A stretch of DNA of 64,000 nucleotides from JBALVT01 sp036960305 (GTDB lineage: Bacteria > Pseudomonadota > Gammaproteobacteria > Pseudomonadales > Halieaceae): assembly GCA_036960305.1 (NCBI GenBank), contig JBALWA010000020.1:7237-71236 (forward strand), written 5' to 3'. Both the position numbers and the translations under genes were made by a program. Under the pieces are notes generated by a model. That model was not told the origin of the DNA, searched no databases, and worked only from the letters and a program-made list of their open reading frames with translations. Shown here piece by piece: positions 7,612 to 15,084 of the stretch. Each line of letters opens with the position of its first letter. The first letter of the stretch is position 1.

Positions 7612-8964
7612 CTAGTTATCGTGGACACCGGGCCGATGACGGAAGAAGATGACAAGCGCAATCGCAAAAGTGAATCCTTCCGCAATGGGTAGCGCTGCGA
7701 CAAAACGGAAGTCTGATAGCAGGAAATAGAACAAAAGCAGAAAGCTTGCCGGCAAAATCAGACTTCGGCACAAAGCTAACATGCCTGATTGTAAGGGGAG
7801 GTGTATGGCCGTCAGGTAGCCCGATATCAGCATATTAAAACCGGCGAACAGGAATAGCGGCCAGACGTAGGTGACGAACTCTGTCGCCAATGCCACCATT
7901 TCAGCGCTATTTTCGTCGTCGATGAATACCTTGATGAGTGGCTCGCTGAGTGTTGTAAGCACGGCGATAGAAACCAGGCTCAGCAGGCCAACAAGTACGC
8001 CAGCGGTTTGCAGGAACCCTCGAATGCGATGAGTGTTACGGGCGCCGAAATTCTGGGAGATCATTACCTGGCTGGAATCGGAGATGGCAAAGAACATCAT
8101 AAAGCTAAGAAATAGTAGGTAGTTCACTACCGTAATAGCCGCAACACCGTCTACCCCAGCACGCTGAATCAGCATCAAGTTGAAAATGAAAGTGATGATG
8201 CTCCCTGAGACCTCATTGATAAATTCCGAAATACCGTTGTAGGCTGCCTGAAATACCTCCCTCCAGTTGGATTGGCGAAACCTGAAGCGCAGCGTTCTTC
8301 GGGGTATGTAGAAGTAGGCCATCATTACCAGTAAGGGCAGTAACTGGGACAGGCCTGTAGCGAAAGCTGCTCCTGCCAGGCCCCAGTCGTAGACGCCAAT
8401 GAATAGGTAGTCCAGTGCCACATTAACCGCAGCACCAATGGCCAGTGCCGCGGAGGCCAGGTTCGGCAAGCCATCCAGGCGGATAAAGAAGTACAGCACT
8501 ATCACGATAAACTCAGCGAACAGGAATGGCATGATGATGCGATAGTACTCGCTCATGACCGGGAAGAGCTCCTCGGTAGCACCGAGCCCCGCAAAAAGCT
8601 GTTCTTCAAACCTGATCCCCAGTGCGATCACCACCGCACCGTAAACAGCTACAAAGATCAGGGTCTTGCTGAAAATTGCCGATGCGGCACGCGTGTTGCC
8701 TTCTCCCAGGTATTTGCCCCCACGCACTGAGCCGCCAATGGACAGCATCATACAAACACCAAACAACAACGTCGTTATCGGAATGATGAGATTTACTGCT
8801 GCCAGAGCAGTGACACCGACATAGTTCCCGATAAAGATGCCATCCACCAGTGAGGCGGAAGTCATGGCAAGCAGGCCTACCAGTGAAGGAATCAGGTATT
8901 TGAAAAACGTCGAGACAATCGGGCCTTCAAGAACCGGGTTCTCAGCGTTGGGTTTATTATTCAT
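7612..8964 (-). CDS. MATE family efflux transporter
   Basis: 450 residues with twelve hydrophobic segments in two six-helix halves. The first helix has 'SLVDGIFIGNYVGVTALAAVNLIIPI', the standard MATE opening (lvD.ifiG...G..alaa..l..P), repeated in the second half as 'AAITVVNYLLFLSFMMFFAISDSSQVMISQNFGA'. MATE proteins export cationic or neutral compounds using Na+ or H+ gradients. The sequence looks closest to the DinF/MepA-like group, not NorM. No regulator gene is adjacent. Downstream lies the EamA remnant. Confidence 0.9.
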   Translation of the reverse strand: MNNKPNAENPVLEGPIVSTFFKYLIPSLVGLLAMTSASLVDGIFIGNYVGVTALAAVNLIIPITTLLFGVCMMLSIGGSVRGGKYLGEGNTRAASAIFSKTLIFVAVYGAVVIALGIRFEEQLFAGLGATEELFPVMSEYYRIIMPFLFAEFIVIVLYFFIRLDGLPNLASAALAIGAAVNVALDYLFIGVYDWGLAGAAFATGLSQLLPLLVMMAYFYIPRRTLRFRFRQSNWREVFQAAYNGISEFINEVSGSIITFIFNLMLIQRAGVDGVAAITVVNYLLFLSFMMFFAISDSSQVMISQNFGARNTHRIRGFLQTAGVLVGLLSLVSIAVLTTLSEPLIKVFIDDENSAEMVALATEFVTYVWPLFLFAGFNMLISGYLTAIHLPLQSGMLALCRSLILPASFLLLFYFLLSDFRFVAALPIAEGFTFAIALVIFFRHRPGVHDN

Positions 8965-9203
8965 CGGAAGTGTACATCGGTGATTTGTTTGGCCGCATGT
9001 TGTTCCCTAAGGCAACAATATAGGCTGAAAGCTTATTAGTGCCTTGGCGTTATAACAAGAGGTATTGAAAAATTAACTATCCAAAATTGGTGGAAGAAGT
9101 TGGGACAACACCTGGCCAAAGTATCGAGGAACAGCCTTAGCTCTTGAGTTATTATCTAGGCTATCGCTTTTCAACAGACGCCCCGATGATGCGAGGAATT
9201 ACC

Positions 9204-9932
9204 ATGCCAACCGAGAGCGAACAGCGTATAGACCTCGCAGCGGCTTTTAGATTGATTTATGAGCTGGATATGCATGAATCGGTGGCCAATCACCTGAGTG
9301 CGGCCGTATCCGCTGACGGTCGGCAGTTTCTGATGAATCGGCGTTGGATGCATTTTTCCAATGTGACCGCAAGTAACTTGCAGTTACTGGATAGTGAAGA
9401 CGACAGTATCATGCAGTCCGAGGATGCTCCCGATGCGTCGGCATGGTGCATTCACGGCAGCGTTCACAGGGCTATTCCCGATGCGCACGTCGTACTGCAT
9501 GTGCATTCTACCTACGCAACCGCACTATCAACACTTGAGAATCCGCACATTCTGCCAATCGACAACAATACTGCACGTTTCTACCAACGCATCGCCTATG
9601 ACACAAACTTCGGCGGCATTGCCACTAGTGAGGCAGAGGGTATGCGCATAGTGGACACATTTTCCGGTAATACAGCGCTGATGATGTGCAACCACGGCAT
9701 AACGGTAGTGGGAGAGACCGTCGCAGAAGCCTTCGAGAGTTTGTATTATCTGGAAAAAGCCTGCAAAACAATGGTATTGGCTTATTCTACAGGGCAGCCA
9801 CTGCGCGTTTTGCCCCATGATCTGGCGCTACAAACGGCACAGAGCTGGGATGAGTTTCGTGGGGCAGCTTTTGCCCATTTTGATCAGTTGAAAGGAATGC
9901 TGGATAAGAAGGACAGTTCTTATCGAGATTGA
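9204..9932 (+). CDS. Class II aldolase/adducin family protein
   Basis: 242 residues from ATG 9204, chosen because GAGGAA lies seven bases upstream and the family starts near 'EQRIDLAAAFRLIYEL'; an ATG at 9144 is less likely. The domain carries the metal ligands of the fold: H.H in 'VVLHVHSTYATALS' and a third His in 'MMCNHGITVVGET'. The catalytic Glu expected in L-fuculose-phosphate aldolases is not obvious: 'SVANHLSAAVSADGRQFLMN' resembles the large bacterial branch annotated only as class II aldolase/adducin. The substrate is unknown. It is convergent with the DUF2141 gene. Confidence 0.88.
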   Translation: MPTESEQRIDLAAAFRLIYELDMHESVANHLSAAVSADGRQFLMNRRWMHFSNVTASNLQLLDSEDDSIMQSEDAPDASAWCIHGSVHRAIPDAHVVLHVHSTYATALSTLENPHILPIDNNTARFYQRIAYDTNFGGIATSEAEGMRIVDTFSGNTALMMCNHGITVVGETVAEAFESLYYLEKACKTMVLAYSTGQPLRVLPHDLALQTAQSWDEFRGAAFAHFDQLKGMLDKKDSSYRD

Positions 9933-9943
9933 TAGAACCGGCG

Positions 9944-10390
9944 TTAGTTCAACGAAATATTCACGCTAATATCTTCTCCGGAAAAATTCACAACAGCATC
10001 TTCATATTTCGGCGGACCAAATTTCCCCATAGGCGCAGAAAAACCGAAGGGCTCCTTGGGGAACCCAATAAAATTGGTGTCCATTTCAGTGTCGCCGTTG
10101 ATATCCTGAAATAATGAGATTGCGTATTGCCCTGGCGGCAAGCCCTCAACGCTAATCAACAAGTCATCGGTGCTGGATACAGCCTGAGTAGCTTCCCGAA
10201 AGGGCTTGGATTCCGCGTCAGATTTCAACCAATCGTCAGGCGAGTTCAGTATCGCAACGTAAAGCGTGCCACTCCCGTTTTCGATATTGGTGACGGTAAT
10301 TTCGATCACGCCTTGGGGCGCTGTGGCATCCTCGCCATGGGCGATCAGTGGCGCCAGTAGTACCGCCGCAATTATCAGTAGTTTTCTCAT
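9944..10390 (-). CDS. DUF2141 family secreted protein
   Basis: 148 residues from ATG 10390, where the signal peptide begins (MRKLLIIAAVLLAPLIAHG). The mature part is a single beta-sandwich domain with the family motifs 'LYVAILNSPDDW', 'PGQYAISLFQDINGDTEMDT' and 'FPKEPFGFS'. DUF2141 proteins are periplasmic or outer-membrane-associated proteins of unknown function, often next to SDR or lipid genes. Its promoter region contains the palindrome at 10419-10434, so it is probably under the same control as the divergent SDR gene. Confidence 0.85.
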   Translation of the reverse strand: MRKLLIIAAVLLAPLIAHGEDATAPQGVIEITVTNIENGSGTLYVAILNSPDDWLKSDAESKPFREATQAVSSTDDLLISVEGLPPGQYAISLFQDINGDTEMDTNFIGFPKEPFGFSAPMGKFGPPKYEDAVVNFSGEDISVNISLN

Positions 10391-10418
10391 TTTATTGGCC
10401 TGCAGTGTGGTGAATGTA

Positions 10419-10434
10419 ATCATGTTAACATGAT
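10419..10434. promoter_or_regulatory. 16-base perfect palindrome in the DUF2141/SDR divergent promoter (likely TetR operator)
   Basis: ATCATGTTAACATGAT is its own reverse complement. It shares the ATGTTAAC half with the palindrome at 12249-12266 in front of the TetR gene. An imperfect second copy of the half (ATGTTTACA) follows 11 bases later. This suggests one regulator for both promoters. Binding is inferred. Confidence 0.55.
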
Positions 10435-10501
10435 GTTTACACGATTCCAGTAGAATGGTCTAATGTGCCCTGTTTATTCAGGGTAGCTGAGGAGAAATGG
10501 T

Positions 10502-11404
10502 GTGGCGGAGAATACATTGAAAAGAGTTCTGGTAGCAGGCGCTACCGGCTACCTTGGTAAGTTCGCCGTAAGAGCCTTTAAAGAGCAGGGCTATTATGTT
10601 CGTGTATTAACCCGTAGTAAGGAACGCCTGGCAGAAACAGGGCCATTTACTGCTCCGGCGCTTTCGAGTGACGATTACGATGATGTGTTCGTGGGTGAAA
10701 TCTCTAAGCCTGAAACCCTCGCTGGAATGCTCGATGGAATTGACCTGGTGTTTTCCAGTGTCGGTATATCGCGTCAACGTGATGGGCTTACGTTTGAGCA
10801 GGTTGATTATCAGTGTAATAAAAACCTGATCGAGCTGGCTGAAGCCTCCGGGGTGAAACGCTTTACCTACGTCTCGATGCAGGGGGCCGAGAACATTATG
10901 GACCTGGCGATTACACAGGCCCATGAAAAAGTGGTTGATGCGCTCGCGGGATCCAGTTTGCAGTACCGGATCGTGCGCCCCTGTGGCTATTTCTCTGATA
11001 TGGGTGTCTTGTATGACATGGCCAAGAAGGGCCGCGCCTATCTGGTGGGTGCGGGTACCAACAAAATGAGCCCGATTCACGGTCGCGACCTGGCAAGGGT
11101 CTGCGTGGAAACAAGTGAAGGGGAAGAGTTGGAGGTTGAAGCGGGCGGACCCGATACGCTGACACAGCGTGAAGCGGCGGAGTTGGCTTTTGATGTTGCC
11201 GGGAACCCAGCAAAAATCACGGTAATTCCCATGTGGATGGCCAGGGGGCTGGTAAAATTTATCGCCCTGCTGTCCACACAATTTGGCGATCTCGCTGACT
11301 TTATTGTTACAGCCGGTGAAATAGACGGTGTTGGACCTCCACGAGGTAACACTACGCTACGCAGTTATTTTGAAGCCTTACATGCGGGTGAAACCGAGGC
11401 TTGA
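10502..11404 (+). CDS. Atypical SDR / NAD(P)-binding (NmrA-like) protein
   Basis: 300 residues from GTG 10502, with GAGGAG about ten bases before it. The N-terminal Rossmann motif is VLVAGATGYLGKFAV (G..G..G), followed by 'VGEISKPETLAGMLDGIDLVFSSVG' and 'NKNLIELAEASGVKRFTYVSMQGA', as in atypical SDR_a5/NmrA-like proteins. The YxxxK pair of classical SDRs is absent; H/K in 'AHEKVVDAL' stands at that position. Such proteins act as NAD(P)H sensors or quinone/isoflavone-type reductases. Divergent from DUF2141 and convergent with tetR; the palindrome in its promoter ties it to the TetR regulator downstream. Confidence 0.8.
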   Translation: MAENTLKRVLVAGATGYLGKFAVRAFKEQGYYVRVLTRSKERLAETGPFTAPALSSDDYDDVFVGEISKPETLAGMLDGIDLVFSSVGISRQRDGLTFEQVDYQCNKNLIELAEASGVKRFTYVSMQGAENIMDLAITQAHEKVVDALAGSSLQYRIVRPCGYFSDMGVLYDMAKKGRAYLVGAGTNKMSPIHGRDLARVCVETSEGEELEVEAGGPDTLTQREAAELAFDVAGNPAKITVIPMWMARGLVKFIALLSTQFGDLADFIVTAGEIDGVGPPRGNTTLRSYFEALHAGETEA

Positions 11405-11448
11405 TCCCGCTGTGCCAGCCTACCGGGTGACCGTTCATCCGCTGGGTG

Positions 11449-12156
11449 TCAGCCCTCTACCTCTTCTCCAATTTTGCCCGGTGTTCTCAGTAGGCGAGCG
11501 TTGTATTGCCGCCTAGCCTTCTTTTGTGACTTCACTATGCGCTTGCTAAAGGCAGCTTGCGCCTTTCCGGTGGTCGCCGCTGCCGCTAACAGCGAGGTGC
11601 TGTAGCCAAATGTGGGTGCAAAACTATCGATGGCAAGATCGCCATTGCAGAATTCCAGCACGGCAATAATGCATTGGGCCGCAATGCGCTCGGCGAGGGC
11701 CTCAGGGTCTACCCAGTCATGCAATTCCTTGTCCTGCTGGATTTCTTTCAGCGCCTGTAGGGCCGCCTGGCTGATGGACTCGGTGATGTCCCATCCCAAT
11801 TGTCCGCCGTAGTCGGAATTCATAAACAGTGTAAACAGCTGTTGATTGTATTCGGGCATTTCCTCGATCGTCTGGCTGCACAGGTCGACGATAGCAAGCA
11901 GGCGCGGTGCGCCGGAAAGTCGGGTATTTTCTAGTTTTTCCCCCAATACATCGGAATTAAAAAAGGAACGGATCGCAGCAACCAGAAGCTGCTCTTTACT
12001 GCCAAAACCGCGATACAGGGTAGGCACCGACACCCTGCAGGCCGTGGCGAGATCGCGGATAGTCAGGCTGAGAACGCCCTGGGTGGCAATGCACTGGCGT
12101 ACCGTTTCGAGGATGCGCTCGCGTCGCTCCAGCGCTTGTTCTTCAATTAAATTCAT
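11449..12156 (-). CDS. TetR family transcriptional regulator
   Basis: 235 residues. The N-terminal helix-turn-helix is typical: 'RERILETVRQCIATQGVLSLTIRDLATACRVSVPTLYRGFGSKEQLLVAAI'. The C-terminal ligand domain is divergent, and the last 30 residues are rich in Lys/Arg. It is divergent from the ABM-protein/P450 genes, and the 130-base shared promoter contains a palindrome (12249-12266) related to the one at 10419-10434. The layout suggests autoregulation and control of the ABM, P450 and SDR genes, with a hydrophobic substrate as likely inducer (inference). Confidence 0.9.
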   Translation of the reverse strand: MNLIEEQALERRERILETVRQCIATQGVLSLTIRDLATACRVSVPTLYRGFGSKEQLLVAAIRSFFNSDVLGEKLENTRLSGAPRLLAIVDLCSQTIEEMPEYNQQLFTLFMNSDYGGQLGWDITESISQAALQALKEIQQDKELHDWVDPEALAERIAAQCIIAVLEFCNGDLAIDSFAPTFGYSTSLLAAAATTGKAQAAFSKRIVKSQKKARRQYNARLLRTPGKIGEEVEG

Positions 12157-12248
12157 TGCTGTAGTCCGTCATATGCCTGATGAAAATTGGAGGGTGCCAT
12201 TCTTGCAAATCGCTAATGATACTAACAGTATGATATCAGCATTACTTT

Positions 12249-12266
12249 ATGTTAACGTGTTAACAT
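12249..12266. promoter_or_regulatory. Inverted repeat ATGTTAAC-GT-GTTAACAT between tetR and the ABM gene
   Basis: Two perfect 8-base arms are separated by two bases, 20 bases before the ABM start codon. Size and symmetry fit a TetR dimer site. The same half-site occurs at 10419-10434. This is the likely operator of the adjacent TetR protein. Confidence 0.6.
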
Positions 12267-12286
12267 TCGTTAAAAAGAGAAAAGTT

Positions 12287-12688
12287 ATGCCGACGCTACT
12301 CTGCCACATAGAAATAAACCCCGGAAAGGAGGAGGCGTTCGAGGAAGTGATGAAGGAAATGTATCGCCGCACTCACGCTGAAGAACTGAACTGTGTGCGC
12401 TATGAGTACTACCGTGGCGCGCAGCCTAACAAATACTACAGTCTGCTGAGTTTTACGAATCAGTTGGCCTTTTTGGAGCATCAGGCCAGTGATTACCATG
12501 AAGGCTTTGATTTCGCTTCTATGATCAAGAGTCTTGATATGGAATGGCTTGATCCCGTAACAGGCGCATCGCCGCTGATTCCAACCGAATCTGGCGAGGT
12601 GCCTGATACCGCCAGCGAAGCAGTCCTGGCGGCCGCGGAACTTTACCCGATTATGGTCCAATCGTGGTGGCAGCAACAGCGCAAATAG
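12287..12688 (+). CDS. Antibiotic biosynthesis monooxygenase (ABM/YgiN-like) domain protein
   Basis: 133 residues from ATG 12287; a longer open frame upstream is only the shadow of tetR. It is a single dimeric ferredoxin-like-fold domain: 'LLCHIEINPGKEEAFEEVMKEM', then 'CVRYEYYRGAQPNKYYSLLSFTNQLAFLEHQASDYHE', the usual ABM layout in which residue pairs YE and H/D line the pocket. Members include quinol monooxygenases and small oxygenases without cofactors, but many are uncharacterised. It lies first in the set that continues with the P450 41 bases later, and is probably induced through the TetR palindrome. Confidence 0.8.
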   Translation: MPTLLCHIEINPGKEEAFEEVMKEMYRRTHAEELNCVRYEYYRGAQPNKYYSLLSFTNQLAFLEHQASDYHEGFDFASMIKSLDMEWLDPVTGASPLIPTESGEVPDTASEAVLAAAELYPIMVQSWWQQQRK

Positions 12689-12729
12689 ACCACTGGGAAC
12701 CATGCACGTACAGAAAGGAGAAACACGCT

Positions 12730-13986
12730 GTGAGCTCTAAAAAAGAAAATCCGGCTGATTTCAGCTTACTGGATCCAAAGGTTCAGGAGTGTCCGTATCA
12801 CGCCTATAAAGTCTATCGTGAGGCGCCGGTTTTCCAGATGCCGGAAACCGGCCATTTCATGGTGTCTCGCTATGAGGATATTTATTACATTGTGCGCACG
12901 CCCGAAATATTCTCGATGGATACCACCCAGGACGGCGACCATCCCTATGACAGTGACAAAAGAATAAAAAAACTCTTTACCGACAGGGGGTGGGAAAATC
13001 GCACAGTACTTGCAACCGATCCACCGGTGCACGGTACCTACAGGAGCCTGTTGGAGCACTGCTTTACCAATAAGCGCATCAAGGCGCTGCAGCCGCAGGT
13101 GGAGAAGTTGGCGAACGAACTGATCGATAAGTTTATCGACCAGGGCGAGGTCGATTTCATAGAGGAGTTTTGCTACCCGCTGCCGATGATGGTTATCGCG
13201 ATCATTCTTGGTTTGCCGCAAGAAGATCTTGAGCACTTCAAACGCTGGTCCATCGCCTGGGTGGCGCCGTATGCCATGAGCAACGACTCGGAATCTGCCT
13301 ACAGGTATGCTAAGGAGCATGTGGAGCTAAAAGCCTATTTGGTGGAAAAGTTTGAGCAGAAGCGTCTGCAACCAGACGATGGCATCATCTCGGATCTTGT
13401 GCATTCCACCTATACTGATTTGGATGGCAAGCAGCGGCCATTAACCGAAAATGAATTGTTATCGATTTCCGAGCAATTGCTGGTGGGGGGGAATGAAACC
13501 ACCAACAATGCCATGGCGTCTGCGATGCTGCTTTTACTACAGCACCCGGACCAGATGGAGCTGTTATTGGGCGATATTGATAAATATGTGAAGGGTTTTG
13601 TCGATGAGAGCCTGCGTTATGAATCACCAACCCAGGGCCTGTATCGTTACACAGTGCAGGATACGACAATAGGTGAAACCTTTATCCCATCGGGCTCGAT
13701 GGTGCATATGCGGTTTGCAGCCGGTAACCGCGACGACAATCAGTTTCCCGAGGCTGAGACCTTTGATATCACACGCGGTAATGCCGCCACACATCTGGCG
13801 TTTAGCCACGGTCAACATCATTGCATGGGGGCGCCGGTGTCCAGAATGGAAATGAAGGTCGCTTTTTCAATATTGCTAAGACGCTTGAAAAATATCCGGC
13901 TTGCCGAGGGAAAAAACGACCTGAAGCATATGCCTGGATTTACACTTCGGGCTTTGGAAAAACTGGTCATTCATTTCGATACATAA
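12730..13986 (+). CDS. Cytochrome P450
   Basis: 418 residues from GTG 12730 (AAAGGAG nine bases upstream; the in-frame ATG at 12664 lies inside the preceding gene). Key motifs are present: I-helix oxygen-activating 'GGNETT' (about 253-258), ExxR as E293-S-L-R296, and the heme loop 'FSHGQHHCMG' with Cys365. No membrane anchor is seen, so this is a soluble class I type P450 needing a ferredoxin and reductase. None is adjacent; the nearest ferredoxin is the Rieske type at 20981. The 'TT' and acidic I-helix resemble bacterial terpene/steroid/fatty-acid hydroxylases, but the substrate cannot be read. Confidence 0.95.
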   Translation: MSSKKENPADFSLLDPKVQECPYHAYKVYREAPVFQMPETGHFMVSRYEDIYYIVRTPEIFSMDTTQDGDHPYDSDKRIKKLFTDRGWENRTVLATDPPVHGTYRSLLEHCFTNKRIKALQPQVEKLANELIDKFIDQGEVDFIEEFCYPLPMMVIAIILGLPQEDLEHFKRWSIAWVAPYAMSNDSESAYRYAKEHVELKAYLVEKFEQKRLQPDDGIISDLVHSTYTDLDGKQRPLTENELLSISEQLLVGGNETTNNAMASAMLLLLQHPDQMELLLGDIDKYVKGFVDESLRYESPTQGLYRYTVQDTTIGETFIPSGSMVHMRFAAGNRDDNQFPEAETFDITRGNAATHLAFSHGQHHCMGAPVSRMEMKVAFSILLRRLKNIRLAEGKNDLKHMPGFTLRALEKLVIHFDT

Positions 13987-14091
13987 CAACAAGAAGCCAA
14001 CTGATGGCTAGCCATGCGTTTTTAACGATAGAGCATATGGGATGTATCGCGGCGGTGCCTGTCGCCAAACAGTTATTATCAGGGAGTTAAT

Positions 14092-14884
14092 ATGCCATAC
14101 AAGATTATTCAGTGGTCCAGCGGCAATGTGGGTAAAAGCTCGATTGCCACGATTGCTATGCGTAAAGGCCTGAAGCTGGTTGGTTTGTATGTTTACAACC
14201 CTGAAAAAGGCCTGTCGCAAAGGCGGCAGTAGCTTTCACAGTACGGGGGTCAACCCGGGTTGGCTTGGCGATATGTTGCCCTTGATGATGTCGGGTATTG
14301 CCCAGCAACTGGACAGAATTCATGTTCAGGAGATCACCAATTTTGAATTCTATGGCTCCCCTGAAATAGTGTTCGATATGATGGGCTTTGGGCGTACACC
14401 CAAACAGTTCAAACAGCAGGCGGCTCGTTATCAACACTGGCTGTCGGGTTTGTTCAGAGAAAGTATTCAAATGGTGGCTGATGGGCTCGGCTTACAGTTG
14501 GATTCCATTCAGGAGAGTTCAAGTACGGCGCTAACCAGCCAGGCAATAGATGTTGCCGCAGGAACGTTGCAAAAAGGCACTGTAGCGGGGCAACACTGGG
14601 AATGGGCCGGCATGGTAGGCAAGAAGAAGGTTATCGTGCATGAAACTGTCTGGCGCATGCATGATTCGGTGGGCGAAAAATGGCCAAGGGGAAATCACTC
14701 CGTGACCCTAAAAGGAAAGCCTGACATGTTCGTTGAGTTCGGGTCGAACTGGAACAATGACGTACTGCTATCAACCGCAGTACACGCTGTCAATGCAGTT
14801 CCCTACCTGTGCGATGCGCCCTCCGGTATACGAACACTTCTAGATTTACCGATGATAATGGCCAGTGACGCTATGAGGTTATAG
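14092..14884 (+). pseudogene. DapB-like (dihydrodipicolinate reductase/amine dehydrogenase-like) gene with internal deletion and frameshift
   Basis: A well-placed start (AGGGAG before ATG 14092) opens 'YKIIQWSSGNVGKSSIATIA', the NAD-binding start of the DapB-like dehydrogenase family, and continues to 'LVGLYVYNPEK', then runs into a stop at about 14230. In the +1 frame the family resumes at 'ACRKGGSSFHSTGVNPGWLG' and is intact to its end at 14884 (MMGFGRTP, GVRTLLDLP-like tail). Roughly 90 codons expected between the halves (rest of the Rossmann domain) are missing around 14205. The gene is therefore inactive. It follows the P450 gene by 105 bases. In related clusters such proteins accompany P450 and Rieske genes. 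Confidence 0.8.
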
Positions 14885-15084
14885 TCGGTTCCTCAGGTAC
14901 TTTCGAACTGGATACTATGGGGCTTATTGAAGAGGTTTGCAGGACTTGGTCTTTACATCGTAATAAAAATCAGTCAATTCTGTTTGTTTTTAAAATCCCC
15001 ATTTGATACTGTTCCTTGATACCGACTTTCTGCGCGTAGAATTAGCGCGCTAGAACACATAATAAAACCTGATTTGGTGACTTA

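Noticed and set aside
10607..11281. 224-codon minus-strand ORF inside the SDR gene
   Set aside because: His/Cys-rich antisense shadow; the plus-strand SDR is clear.
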